From Actinomycetaceae bacterium (GTDB lineage: Bacteria > Actinomycetota > Actinomycetes > Actinomycetales > Actinomycetaceae): a DNA stretch of 64,000 nucleotides. Positions 47,184 to 56,240 of this stretch are shown here, one piece after another. The notes beneath the pieces were generated by a model. The model worked only from the letters and a program-made list of their open reading frames with translations. It had not been told where the DNA came from and ran no database searches. The DNA lies in NCBI GenBank assembly GCA_028724905.1, contig JAQYTG010000019.1, positions 82,076-146,075 on the forward strand, read 5' to 3'. The translations under genes were made by a program, and so were the position numbers. The stretch's first letter is position 1. Each line of letters opens with the position of its first letter.

Positions 47184-47836
47184 TGGCAGCTCCAGCACTC
47201 TCGATGATCGACGTCAGCTTACGATACCCGAATGGATTCGAGGCTCTGCATAGCGTCACTCTCTCAGTACGTCAAGGGGAGATTGTGGCGTTAGTGGGAG
47301 CGTCGGGCTCTGGAAAATCGACGATTTTGCGAGCCGTGGCTGGCCTAGAGCCGATTTCTTCAGGGAAGATCCTCATCGCAGGCAAAGATATGGCGGGAGT
47401 GCCCACTCACAAGCGCGGCGTGGGTATGGTCTTCCAAGATGGGCAGTTATTTGCGCATCTGGACGTTGGGCAGAATATCGCATACGGGCTGAAAATGAGC
47501 GGAATGCCTCGGGCTGAGCGCAGTGTGCAGGTGTCGAAACTTCTAGGACTGGTGGAGCTAATCGGATATCAAGATCGAAAAATTGGTACGCTCTCTGGCG
47601 GGCAAGCCCAGCGGGTGGCTTTAGCCCGCTCGCTGGCTCCCGAGCCGCAGCTATTGCTCTTAGATGAGCCGCTCTCTGCGCTTGACGCCGATTTGCGCGA
47701 GAGCCTTTCTGCGCAGTTACGCGAGATTCTCAAAAGCACTGGCACGGCTGCTGTTTACGTCACCCACGATCATGCGGAAGCGGAGAGAGTGTCAGACAGC
47801 AGCATCACGATAGAGGCCGGCGCAATCGTGCACTGA
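47180..47836 (+). CDS. thiQ: Thiamine ABC transporter ATPase
   Basis: 218 aa. Walker A GASGSGKST (about residue 42), Q-loop VFQDGQLFAHLDV, signature LSGGQAQRVALARSLA, Walker B LLLLDEPLSALD and switch THDHAE. Short ThiQ-type nucleotide-binding subunit. Last gene of the riboswitch operon. A 24-bp tandem duplication follows its stop (47844-47891). Confidence 0.93.
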   Translation: MMAAPALSMIDVSLRYPNGFEALHSVTLSVRQGEIVALVGASGSGKSTILRAVAGLEPISSGKILIAGKDMAGVPTHKRGVGMVFQDGQLFAHLDVGQNIAYGLKMSGMPRAERSVQVSKLLGLVELIGYQDRKIGTLSGGQAQRVALARSLAPEPQLLLLDEPLSALDADLRESLSAQLREILKSTGTAAVYVTHDHAEAERVSDSSITIEAGAIVH

Positions 47837-47843
47837 GCACTCG

Positions 47844-47980
47844 GCACACTCCCGCCCTGATTGCTCGACACACTCCCGCCCTGAGTGCTAAAGGATCGTG
47901 GATAAGATAATCATGGATAAGATAACGGATTGTTCCCCTGAAAATCTGGGCTATAGATCAAAAATCTGGGGTATAGATCA
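47844..47980. repeat. Three tandem duplications after thiQ
   Basis: Units 47844-47867 and 47868-47891 share ACACTCCCGCCCTGA; GTGGATAAGATAATC / ATGGATAAGATAACG lie at about 47898-47927; AAAATCTGGGCTATAGATCA (47941-47960) and AAAATCTGGGGTATAGATCA (47961-47980) differ by one base. The 303-bp spacer to the next gene holds nothing else. Confidence 0.9.
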
Positions 47981-48139
47981 AAAATGTATAGCAAGAGTCA
48001 GTGGAGCAGTCGTTGCAAGGCTAGCGCAGCGCGACAGCGGTTTTGTATAGCGCCAATGGCTGCATGGCGCCAGCGGAGGTGGTATCGACGCCAGAACTCA
48101 GCGCTACAGACGCCGCAGCGAGGCAGACTTGGCGTGGCG

Positions 48140-49033
48140 TCACAAACCTAAAATTTTAGCTGCGTGCTCGCGGCGTTGTAGATCCTGTGACAGCCGTACC
48201 ATTTGCTTTGGCACATCGGTAAAAACGGCATCCACTCCCTCGCTCCACAGGCGGATAGCTTCTGAAAAATCGTTCACTGTCCACACGCGCACGCCAATCC
48301 CCAAGCTGTGTGCCGCCCATATAAAACGCTGTGAAAAATCTGGATCACTCATCAGCTCTTTGCCGCTATCGCGGTAGGCAATATGCGCCCAATTGGCCAC
48401 GTGGATCGCCGGATCAGGGCGCTGCCCAGTGCGGGCTGCACGCACCAGCGCCGCCATCGTTTCCCAGCCGAGATTGCGCTGCAACAGTGGGGATGTGCGA
48501 TCTCGGATCTCTTCGAGCCATGCGTCCCAAGCGTGAGTCACGCAAATTCGCGCTGCCGCACGGGTAGTGTTAATTACGTGTACGAGCGGGTCGATCACGC
48601 GCGCATCTTTTATGTCTATCACCAGCTGCGCGTGTGGGAACTCCTCAATGAGCTCTTCGATACGCAAGATGGTGTCTGAGCGGCCATGTGGGCCGTGTAC
48701 GCGCGCCTTGCTGAGTAAGTCTGAGTAGGAGTAGTCGGCCACTGTGCCAGGTAGGCCAGTCACTCGTTTGAGATCGTCGTCATGGAAACACACCGCCACT
48801 CCGTCCGCCGTAGCTTGTGCATCCGTTTCAAGCACGCGGCAGCCGTGGTCCCAGGCTTCACGGAAAGACGAAAGAGTATTCTCTGGCATCGTGCCAGCAG
48901 AGCCGCGGTGCCCAATCACTCGTTCGGTGGGCTCATTGCGGGTAAAAGGCGGCAGCCGAAAGCTCAGCCACGTACTGCGGCCTAATACCTTTGGCGCTTT
49001 GAATGCTGATGCGCCATCAAAATCTGCCATCAC
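48140..49033 (-). CDS. Glycerophosphodiester phosphodiesterase
   Basis: 297 aa GDPD TIM barrel: GHRGSAGTMPENTLSSF near residue 43, ETDAQATADGVAVCFHDDDL and C-terminal VWTVNDFSEAIRLWSEGVDAVFTD. Hydrolyses glycerophosphodiesters to glycerol-3-phosphate plus an alcohol. No signal peptide. The start ATGATG at 49033/49030 follows GGAGGAG. 28 bp after the GalT/HIT-like gene on the same strand. Confidence 0.9.
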   Translation of the reverse strand: MMADFDGASAFKAPKVLGRSTWLSFRLPPFTRNEPTERVIGHRGSAGTMPENTLSSFREAWDHGCRVLETDAQATADGVAVCFHDDDLKRVTGLPGTVADYSYSDLLSKARVHGPHGRSDTILRIEELIEEFPHAQLVIDIKDARVIDPLVHVINTTRAAARICVTHAWDAWLEEIRDRTSPLLQRNLGWETMAALVRAARTGQRPDPAIHVANWAHIAYRDSGKELMSDPDFSQRFIWAAHSLGIGVRVWTVNDFSEAIRLWSEGVDAVFTDVPKQMVRLSQDLQRREHAAKILGL

Positions 49034-49061
49034 TCCTCCAGCATACCTAAGAGCTCGGCGT

Positions 49062-50387
49062 TTATTGGAGTGCCTTATTGTATTTGAGAGAGTTTACTTC
49101 GCACGAACACTCAGTGGCAATCGAGATATTCGAGGCGATTTTACCCTCGGCGCGCAATTGCAGGAGTTGGGGTACTACGCGATCACGCAGATGCCACGGG
49201 TCGATAGTGTTTACGTAGATCTTCGTGCCTCCCTCAAATCCGGCGAGCGTGGAGACGCGCCACTTAATGAGCACCCGCCAGGGCATATTCACGTCGGAAT
49301 CAATCGGTTTGCAATGCCATTCTTCATTGCAGGGAATGAGCGGGCCGGTGGCGGCGTGCATGGCTTGGATGAGATCGCTCATCGCGCGTAGCTCTTCGTT
49401 GCTCAGCTCCCAGGGTTGGCCGAATTTCGAGCGGCTATACACTTCGAGAGTGGGGTAGCGGTGGCCGAATCCGGCGATAGCGACGGCGTGATCGTTCTCG
49501 GCGATCACGAGATTGTGATATCCCGCGTAATCCACCGCTGCTTCGTTGTAGAGATTGGGATTGCGGCGCAGTTTATCTACTTCAAGCTCCCCATTGACGG
49601 AGCGCTGATCAATGGCCACGAGTTGCTTGTGTAGGTGATCGAAGCTGGCGCCTGCTGGTTTGAGCCAATTCTGGAATACTTGCACGTAGCGAGCATAGCG
49701 ATTTTGAGTGTAGAGATTGTGCATAGCATCCACAGTGAGCCGGATATACCACTCGTGTTCTTTCGGGCTCAGGGTGCCAGACGAAGCGAGCTGAGTATCG
49801 TCGGTCGCTCCGTCCACGAAATGCCGCCGAGCCACGATCAGATCGTGTCCACCCCCAAAAAATCCGCGAGCTGCCGCCATTTTTTCGGATTCTGGCAGCG
49901 CCTCGAAATCCTCGGCGCTCATCTGAGTTTTCATCTTTGCCCGCAGCACGTTGATCACGTGTGCTTTGCCAGCCGGATCGGCCAGATAGGCGTCCATGCA
50001 CTGCTGGGCGTCGCGGGTGAGGCGATATCCGTAGTTTTTCTCCCAGTATTCAAAGGGAACGATCTCAAAGAGATTAGGTATACGCCGAAATTCCCACTCT
50101 CGGGAGAGCATATCGGCGCTCGTACCGTGGAGGATGACGGCGTCGTCACCTTTGCGTATGAGACGTGCTTTTTCAGGTGGGGTTTCCAGGATTCGCTGAG
50201 TACAAAAAGCGCAGTGATATCCCAACTCGTCAGGGAGTACGGGCTTGGGATCGGCAATGGTGATTTCCAGCGGGCGGTTTGCTCGCCCTGGTACCGTCCA
50301 CACCTCAGTGCCAGAGAAAGGATTGATTTGCTTCACGGTGCCGTCGGCCATAGTGGTGAGCGGCGGCAAGAAATCTGGATACGCCAT
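49062..50387 (-). CDS. GalT/HIT-superfamily protein (DUF4921-like)
   Basis: 441 aa. Resembles galactose-1-phosphate uridylyltransferase-fold proteins: CAFCTQRI (metal-type cysteines), NLFEIVPFEYW and the nucleotidyl-transfer motif SFDHLHKQLVAID (HxHxQ). Start of the mature sequence MAYPDFLPPLTTMADGTVKQ matches the actinobacterial DUF4921 family as remembered; substrate unknown, and plain GalT is less likely from the length and spacing. The frame extends to 50423, but a TACACT box 7 nt before the ATG at 50387 points to that start. Confidence 0.75.
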   Translation of the reverse strand: MAYPDFLPPLTTMADGTVKQINPFSGTEVWTVPGRANRPLEITIADPKPVLPDELGYHCAFCTQRILETPPEKARLIRKGDDAVILHGTSADMLSREWEFRRIPNLFEIVPFEYWEKNYGYRLTRDAQQCMDAYLADPAGKAHVINVLRAKMKTQMSAEDFEALPESEKMAAARGFFGGGHDLIVARRHFVDGATDDTQLASSGTLSPKEHEWYIRLTVDAMHNLYTQNRYARYVQVFQNWLKPAGASFDHLHKQLVAIDQRSVNGELEVDKLRRNPNLYNEAAVDYAGYHNLVIAENDHAVAIAGFGHRYPTLEVYSRSKFGQPWELSNEELRAMSDLIQAMHAATGPLIPCNEEWHCKPIDSDVNMPWRVLIKWRVSTLAGFEGGTKIYVNTIDPWHLRDRVVPQLLQLRAEGKIASNISIATECSCEVNSLKYNKALQ

Positions 50388-50394
50388 AGCTACA

Positions 50395-50400
50395 AGTGTA
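50395..50400 (-). promoter_or_regulatory. -10 box, leaderless start of the GalT/HIT-like gene
   Basis: TACACT on the minus strand, 7 nt from the ATG at 50387. Confidence 0.55.
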
Positions 50401-50427
50401 GCCGCGTGGGGCGAAGCTGGCATAGGC

Positions 50428-50759
50428 GGGCGCGCTCTCGCTGCACGGGCTCAGGGCACAAATCCATGAGCGAGATTTCTTTGAGGATGGGCGCGCTCTC
50501 GCTGCACGGGCTCAGGGCGAGGAGAATCAGGGTAGCTGGAGACAGCTGCCCAGTTGATTGGGTTTGTTGGGAGGTTTGCGCGGTGACGGCAGGCAGCGGA
50601 GCCCCCTATTGATAGAGCGTCGGTCAGCTAATTTTGTTTATCGAGAGTGCCATATCGGCAACTGCCGGTAGCTAAACAATTGCCGGTAGCCAAAATTAGC
50701 TGCCGTCTTATCAACCTCTCCTATTTCTGTGTGAGTATGCCTACCTTTGTGTGAGCACC
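50428..50759. repeat. Three repeat pairs in the 50.4-50.75 kb spacer
   Basis: A 30-bp exact direct repeat (50428-50457 and 50489-50518, core CGCTCTCGCTGCACGGGCTC). AACTGCCGGTAGCTAAAC (50660-50677) / AATTGCCGGTAGCCAAAA (50678-50695). CCTATTTCTGTGTGAGTATG (50720-50739) / CCTACCTTTGTGTGAGCACC (50740-50759), the last spanning the stop of the Q/P-rich gene (50741-50743). Confidence 0.92.
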
Positions 50760-52843
50760 CCCTGCTGCGGGTCGAAGTGCAGCATGAACTGTTTGGGCAC
50801 GGTTCGCTCGCATCCGCAGCAGAAATTGTCGGGGTCGAAGTCCAGATAATTCACTTTGATATCGTTCGCATTTGGCTTTCCAAAATCGGAGTAGTCGTAG
50901 CTTGCCGTGCAGCGACTTTCACTAAAAACTATTGGTTGTGCTTGCTCTGGCAGCCCCGTGATGGGGTTCATGCGCCACAGTGCAAAGATATTGCGTACGT
51001 CGTTATACCCTAAAATTCCGATGTTGTTTCTTATCTCCACCACAGCGTCTGTGTAGCCATCGCCATCCGCATCTCCATATTCGATTCTGGTGGGTCTGTC
51101 CGAATCGCGGGATATTTCTAGCCAGGGATATTTCTTAAAATCACTCGTGACGGAAGGTGGGTAGCCTGATGCGTCTACACCAGAGGTGAATTCAGCCTCG
51201 GTTAAGTAATACGCCCCTGCGCTGAGCCGATATGGGTACTCACGCAAGTTTGCAATACCTGAGCTATCAGTTTCAGATGGCTCTTTGTCATTCGGCCAGT
51301 AGCCAGGTTGTGGCAGGTACCACACTGCTTCGCCGAAATCGAAGTCTTTGATAGCGTCTTTTGCTACGGCTGGAAGGGCTTGTTCTTTGGGCAGCGGTTT
51401 GTCTGCCACGCTGTAGCTGGTGAGGTTGATGCCTGTATCAGTGCGTGAGGCTACCTGTAGTCCGTGGGAGTCTGCCGTCACAGCTCCAGTCTCGGTGAGT
51501 TGTTGGCTCCAGATGGGTGCACCCTCAGGGCTGAACGCTACCACGGCCTGTGCTGTGTCTCGTGTAGGTGTGGCCACCAGGCGTACGTTCTCGTCGTCAT
51601 AGATCAGATCCCCACGCATCTGTGCACCATCCATCGCGGCTGGTTCAGGAATCGGCATACATTGGAGTGCACCCTCATGGTATGCGTACTGCTCGCCTGC
51701 GCCGCATTTAGGCAAGGTTTCTTTGTTGGTGTGGGCGCCGTTCGGTAGTTGTATACCCGCGTCTTTTTCCGTGACGGCACTACCGTCGTCACGGCGTACG
51801 AGGGCGTAATGGTCAGCCTTCGCACCAGGAGCTATGACGGCCACGTAGTCCTCAGATAGGATCACCGGATAGGAGGGCTGTAATGCCGGTGGCGGGGTAC
51901 CGTCGCTTGTATCCGTGGTGTCGGCTTCGTTGAACGTGAGCACCAAGGTAGGGGTGAGTTTTTCAGTAAGGCCGTTCCTCACAGACGGCTGCTTGCTCCA
52001 CGGATGCCACACAACCACGACGAGCACCACAGCAGCGAGTAGGATGACGGCAGCAATAATCCCGATGATCAAGCTGGTGTGCCGTCGTGGTTTAGGAGAT
52101 TCAGCCGGAGGAGCTGCGGCAGCTGGAGGTATCGCGGCCACGGGCGGAGCTGGATATTGCTGCATCGGCGGGTGCTGTGTCTGATACTGCTGGGCTGGAT
52201 ACCGCCCCGCCAGATCCTGCGGCGCCGGTGCTTGCTGCGCTGATGCCTGATCCTGCGGCATAGGTATTTGTGGTGGCAAGTTCTGTGGCTGTGGCTGCCA
52301 CTGCTGAGTTTGATGGCGTGACGCCGCTAGATCCTGGGGCGTTTCATACATCTGCATGGGTGCTTGTGGTTGCTGATAGGGCAGCGACGAAGCGGGAGCC
52401 GGTGGCTGCTCTGGCGAGTATTGCGGCTGGGCAGGCGCTGGCGGCTGTACTGGCGGATACTGTGGCTGGACGCCAGTCTGTAGCTGATAGTGCGGCTGGG
52501 CTGGCTCATAGGATTGCGGGGTTTGAGCGGAGCCCTGCTGCTGCGGCGGCTGGGAGTGTTGCACGGCAAGAGCGGGATACCCGAATGGTTGAGATTGTTG
52601 CGGCTGCTGTGCCTGCCAGGGTTCTTGAGGGTATGGCGACTGCGGCGGTACTGGCTTTGCCGGCCACGGTTCCTTTGGCTGTGGCAACTGCTGCGTCTGG
52701 GGCTGTGACGTTTCCTGCAGTTGCGAGGATTCACGCGCTTGTGCCGCATTGGGAGATTGCTGCACCTGCAGTGATTCTTGCGGTTGTGGCGCTTCTTGCG
52801 GCTGGGATGGTTGCGATGGTGACGGCGTGGAGTCTGGTTTCAT
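50741..52843 (-). CDS. Q/P-rich membrane-anchored protein with extracellular domain
   Basis: 700 aa, not recognised. Layout: residues 1-255 a Gln/Pro-rich repeat region with many YPQEPWQ, QPQYPPV, QPPAPA units; KPRRH stop-transfer; one transmembrane helix (LIIGIIAAVILLAAVVLVVV, residues about 260-280); then about 420 residues outside, with calcium-loop-like YGDADGDGYTDAVVEI (about 600) as in FG-GAP/EF-type repeats, and cysteine cluster FCCGCERT near the end. Probably a type II-like envelope protein. Start ATG at 52843 has a weak GATTAT 6 nt upstream. Divergent from the exported-protein gene at 53047. Confidence 0.7.
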   Translation of the reverse strand: MKPDSTPSPSQPSQPQEAPQPQESLQVQQSPNAAQARESSQLQETSQPQTQQLPQPKEPWPAKPVPPQSPYPQEPWQAQQPQQSQPFGYPALAVQHSQPPQQQGSAQTPQSYEPAQPHYQLQTGVQPQYPPVQPPAPAQPQYSPEQPPAPASSLPYQQPQAPMQMYETPQDLAASRHQTQQWQPQPQNLPPQIPMPQDQASAQQAPAPQDLAGRYPAQQYQTQHPPMQQYPAPPVAAIPPAAAAPPAESPKPRRHTSLIIGIIAAVILLAAVVLVVVVWHPWSKQPSVRNGLTEKLTPTLVLTFNEADTTDTSDGTPPPALQPSYPVILSEDYVAVIAPGAKADHYALVRRDDGSAVTEKDAGIQLPNGAHTNKETLPKCGAGEQYAYHEGALQCMPIPEPAAMDGAQMRGDLIYDDENVRLVATPTRDTAQAVVAFSPEGAPIWSQQLTETGAVTADSHGLQVASRTDTGINLTSYSVADKPLPKEQALPAVAKDAIKDFDFGEAVWYLPQPGYWPNDKEPSETDSSGIANLREYPYRLSAGAYYLTEAEFTSGVDASGYPPSVTSDFKKYPWLEISRDSDRPTRIEYGDADGDGYTDAVVEIRNNIGILGYNDVRNIFALWRMNPITGLPEQAQPIVFSESRCTASYDYSDFGKPNANDIKVNYLDFDPDNFCCGCERTVPKQFMLHFDPQQGVLTQR

Positions 52844-53046
52844 ACGTCCATAATCGCCGTTTTTTGTGACGCCCGCAATAACTTCTCGTCTGGCGGAGAG
52901 TCTTTACAGGCTCATACGCCTCTGCTAGCGGGCGGTTTCTAGTTATTGGCTGGAGGGGTGGTGGTTGTGTTGCCCCCCTCTTGACAGGGGTACGGGGGGT
53001 AGCCTCCAAGTGAGTTGATATATCAGCACTCTCAGGAGGGGATTCT

Positions 53047-53790
53047 ATGAAACTACCAAAGATTTTAGCGGTAGCATCGGCAGCGTTGCTGGCAAGTGCT
53101 GGGTTTGCGGCTCCGGCATTTGCTGAGGAGCTTAACGTTCCCGCGGAAGTGTGGTTTACGGATTCGTGTGGTGATGTTGTGGCACTAGGGTTATCGGGTG
53201 GTGTTCCATCCGTTGCTATGGCTGTTCCTGATCCACTCGAATCTCAATCTACGCAAAATTACAAAGACGCACCGCAGAATTCTTTTGGCAACAAGAATAT
53301 ACTCGGCTTGACTCAAAAGAATAAGCATTCTTTGCTCATTTTAGGTGTGGGGCAAGATGGCTATGCTCGAACCGTTGAGAATAAGGACAACGGAGAAGGC
53401 GGTGGCGTAGGATTAAGTAATTCTTTGCATCTAATGCCCACTGATAGAGTGATTATCTCTGATGATAGAAAAGAAGCGAAGATTGTTACTTTAACTGGTG
53501 AATTAATTGGTCATTTTGAGAATCCTACTCTAGTTGTCGATAGCGAGGAGATTCCTGGCGAATTCTTTTATGAGAATAATTCCCTCGTAATATATCCCGA
53601 TAGTGCTCACAGCTTTACTTTCTACGGGGGAAAGTGCTGGAGGGGAACTGCTGCCAAGTGGACGTGGCGTGTGGCTGGCACTCTCGTATGTGGGGCAACT
53701 GGAGTTGTAACTGTGGTTGGTGGTGGCGTGTGTGGACTGGCATGGGCTGGTGCTGAAGATGCTATGGATATCTATGGTCGGGCTTGTTGA
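53047..53790 (+). CDS. Exported protein with Cys/Gly-rich hydrophobic C-terminus
   Basis: 247 aa, not recognised. Sec signal peptide MKLPKILAVASAALLASAGF ending near AFAE (residue 28). The middle is polar and asparagine-rich. The last about 55 residues hold four cysteines around a glycine-rich hydrophobic helix: GGKCWRGTAAKWTWRVAG, TLVCGATGVVTVVGGGVCGL, then DIYGRAC at the very end. Such tails occur in precursors of membrane-active peptides, so a processed bacteriocin-like product is possible (inference). ATG follows CAGGAGGGG. Lower GC than the flanks. A small membrane protein overlaps its stop. Confidence 0.7.
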   Translation: MKLPKILAVASAALLASAGFAAPAFAEELNVPAEVWFTDSCGDVVALGLSGGVPSVAMAVPDPLESQSTQNYKDAPQNSFGNKNILGLTQKNKHSLLILGVGQDGYARTVENKDNGEGGGVGLSNSLHLMPTDRVIISDDRKEAKIVTLTGELIGHFENPTLVVDSEEIPGEFFYENNSLVIYPDSAHSFTFYGGKCWRGTAAKWTWRVAGTLVCGATGVVTVVGGGVCGLAWAGAEDAMDIYGRAC

Positions 53791-54026
53791 TGAGACGCTT
53801 TGACCTCAAGAAACTGACAAAACTTTGGCTTTTGATGTCTCTTTCTTGGCCGATTGGGTACTTCATCTCGGCTTTTATTCGTTCGGTGATGCACCATGTG
53901 GCAATAGTCGATGCTTTGTACGTCGCTGCCGATTCGTTCATCGCTAATGGAATACCTGTGTTTTGCGTGTTTACGTTAATTTATGTCGGGGCAGCTTGGT
54001 GGCTCAGCAGGTCGAATGATAGTTGA
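53790..54026 (+). CDS. Small two-helix membrane protein, possible immunity partner
   Basis: 78 aa: basic start MRRFDLKKLTK, helix LWLLMSLSWPIGYFISAF, polar link, helix PVFCVFTLIYVGAAWWL, tail SRSNDS. The ATG shares a base with the stop of the exported-protein gene (TGATG), so the two are translationally coupled. Size, topology and position fit an immunity protein for a secreted toxic peptide, but no family was recognised. Confidence 0.6.
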   Translation: MRRFDLKKLTKLWLLMSLSWPIGYFISAFIRSVMHHVAIVDALYVAADSFIANGIPVFCVFTLIYVGAAWWLSRSNDS

Positions 54027-54051
54027 TGGTATTGATCTGACCGATATTATC
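54025..54051. repeat. Dispersed 9-9-9 element, copy 2
   Basis: GATGGTATT-GATCTGACC-GATATTATC, starting at the stop of the small membrane gene. The right arm is identical to copy 3 (60142-60150). Confidence 0.55.
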
Positions 54052-54978
54052 AACCTGAGAAATAAAACTTGACTGGCCGAAAATTAGCAACGGCTGGTAT
54101 CTAAAACTGAGCCAGCGGAAAATATCATTCCCGAGTGAAAAATTGGGCTGGCCGGTGGTATCAACAGGGTGTCGTCCTAGGGAATTGGGTTGGCCGAGAA
54201 AACCACAGCTGTCTATTTTGGTGGACAAAACGGGGCTGAGGCGTTTGTGAAGTGCCTGTATGCTGCTGCGGCATCATGCTGCGATGCTACTGGCGTGACA
54301 CTATGTGAGATGCTTTTCTGCTCTTATTTTTCGTTTGCTAATATCCCTAACAACGGCTGCTGATCTGGAGGAGAGGCAATGCAATTTTTCTATGGGCGAT
54401 GGCGTAGCTGATATAGCGCTACCAGTGGTTGATGAGGCGTGCGCTGCTTGCAGCATAAAGGTGCTGCACAAAGGCGCGGCGGGCGAACTCTTCACGAAAA
54501 CGCATCCATAGAAAGAACTACGTATATGTTGAGGTATTTGTACCTATCTCATTCACTATCTCATTCATGTATACACGCGAATGATTCGCGGGTATCCGTT
54601 TATCATCTGCAGGCGTACCATCTACAGGCGATCAGAGAGCAAATTTTTAGTGGTCGATGGCGTGCCGTGGCCACGCTCTGAGTAGGTAGTGCAAACTGGC
54701 GTACCTCTCTAAGTTCCCAGAGTTACCGTAGTCATGTCGTCACGAAAATAGCTTTCCGCTTTGCTGAGAGCGTGCACACGGCTGCGGGATGCCATTGGTG
54801 AGCCTGAGCGGCAATGCAGTGCGCATAGTGCAGCCGCCTCGTATCGTCGTGACGGCAGAGCACAGAAAAAGGCGGCGATTCGCCGCAATTGGGTAGTAGC
54901 GTCCAAGCTGCTAGTCACCTTAGGTTTTTATTTTCGAAGCGTAGATGTACAACGCAGATTCGTGTATTGGAGAGAAAA
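54052..54978. other. Spacer before trpD
   Basis: About 930 bp. The first 150 bp contain loose copies of GGGCTGGCCG / GGGTTGGCCG / GACTGGCCGAAAA. An ORF at 54305-54511 has no ribosome site or recognisable domain. No T-box, Trp-rich leader peptide or terminator/antiterminator pair was found ahead of trpD. Confidence 0.5.
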
Positions 54979-55989
54979 ATGATTCGTGAAGCAATTGAGA
55001 TGGTCGTGCAAGGCGCAGATCTTGACGAGAAGACGATGACGGCGGTCATGGATGAAATTATGGAGGGTGACGCCACCGATGCGCAGTCTGCCGCATTGCT
55101 GACGGCGTTGAGTATGAAAGGCGAAACCGTTGAAGAGATCACTGCGGCGGCTCGGGTGATGCGTCAGCACGCCTCGCGTTTCCTCAACGATATGCCGGTG
55201 CTGGAAATTGTAGGGACTGGCGGGGATCGCTCGAATACGTTTAATATCTCCACCATTGCCGCAATCGTCGTATCAACGGTGGGGATACCCGTGGCAAAAC
55301 ACGGCAATCGCGCCGCTTCTAGCCAATCGGGAGCGGCGGATTTGCTGGAGGCTTTCGGTGCTAATATCGAGCTTGCCCCAGGGCGCAGCGCGCAAATTCT
55401 GAAAGAGCTGAATTTCTGTTTCATGTTTGCCCAGCGCTATCATCCCTCGATGCGGTTTGTAGGGAGCGTGCGCAAAGAGATCGGGATTCGCACGCTCTTC
55501 AATATCTTGGGGCCGCTCGCCAATCCTGCTGGCGCCCAGATGCAACTCTCAGGCGTCTATGCCGAAAATATGGTGGAGCTGTATGCGCACGTGCTCGTGA
55601 ACCTCGGTGTGAAAAATGCAATGGTGGTGTATGGGGAAGACAAAATGGATGAAATTTCGCTCAGTGCCCCTACCATTGTGTGTGAAGCCGTCGATGGGAA
55701 CTTCCGTCGCTACGAGATCACCCCAGAAGAGTTTGGCTTTGAGCGCTGCCAGAAATCAGATCTTCTCGGCGGTACGCCCGAAGAAAATGTACGCATCGCT
55801 ATGGATGTGCTGAGCAACCATCCTGGCCCGAAGCGCGACGCCGTAATCTTTAATGCCGGTGCGGGCATTCATATTGCTCGTCCAGAATTTTCGATTCGTG
55901 ACGGCGTACAGATGGCGCGTGAGGCGATTGCTGACGGGCGGGCGCTGGCTCAACTAGAGGCGTTCGTGCGCGCTACCCAGCAAGATTGA
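54979..55989 (+). CDS. trpD: Anthranilate phosphoribosyltransferase
   Basis: 336 aa; joins anthranilate to PRPP. Seen: [67 protein letters not shown] and the metal site [14 protein letters not shown] at 54979 has GGAGAG 7 nt upstream; the frame from 54889 is rejected. First gene of trpDCFBA. It is separated from trpC by 251 bp of GC-rich degenerate repeats. Confidence 0.96.
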   Translation: MIREAIEMVVQGADLDEKTMTAVMDEIMEGDATDAQSAALLTALSMKGETVEEITAAARVMRQHASRFLNDMPVLEIVGTGGDRSNTFNISTIAAIVVSTVGIPVAKHGNRAASSQSGAADLLEAFGANIELAPGRSAQILKELNFCFMFAQRYHPSMRFVGSVRKEIGIRTLFNILGPLANPAGAQMQLSGVYAENMVELYAHVLVNLGVKNAMVVYGEDKMDEISLSAPTIVCEAVDGNFRRYEITPEEFGFERCQKSDLLGGTPEENVRIAMDVLSNHPGPKRDAVIFNAGAGIHIARPEFSIRDGVQMAREAIADGRALAQLEAFVRATQQD

Positions 55990-56240
55990 CGAAAACCCAG
56001 GTGTGCCCCAGGCCGACGCGCTGCAGCCAATGCGGTATGCCGAACGGTGCATAACCGGCGCTGAGGCCAGCGTAGCGAATCTGGTGCGGTAGAGCTAAGG
56101 CGGCGCATCTGGCGCGGCACAGCCAACGCATTGCAGCCAGCGCCCGCATAGCTAATGCCGCGCATCCCACGCAGCAGAGCCGAGGTAACGCATCCACCAC
56201 AGCAAGGGCTGATAACGCAAAACTGAAAGGAACTCAGGCA
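55990..56240. repeat. Degenerate repeats between trpD and trpC
   Basis: Loose units of GCAGCCAATGCGGTATGCCG / CAGCCAACGCATTGCAGCCA type, plus GTAGCGAATCTGG and ATAGCTAATGCCG copies. No gene; an operon spacer of this length is unusual. Confidence 0.6.

Noticed and set aside
49062..50387. Galactose operon galT
   Set aside because: HxHxQ and general fold agree, but sequence and context match the DUF4921-type proteins better, and no galK or galE is nearby.
53638..53790. Confident halocin C8 bacteriocin call
   Set aside because: Cysteine number and spacing do not match halocin C8 well; only the general layout is similar, so it is kept as a hypothesis.
54700..54978. trp leader peptide or T-box ahead of trpD
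   Set aside because: No run of Trp codons, no T-box consensus and no alternative hairpins were visible.
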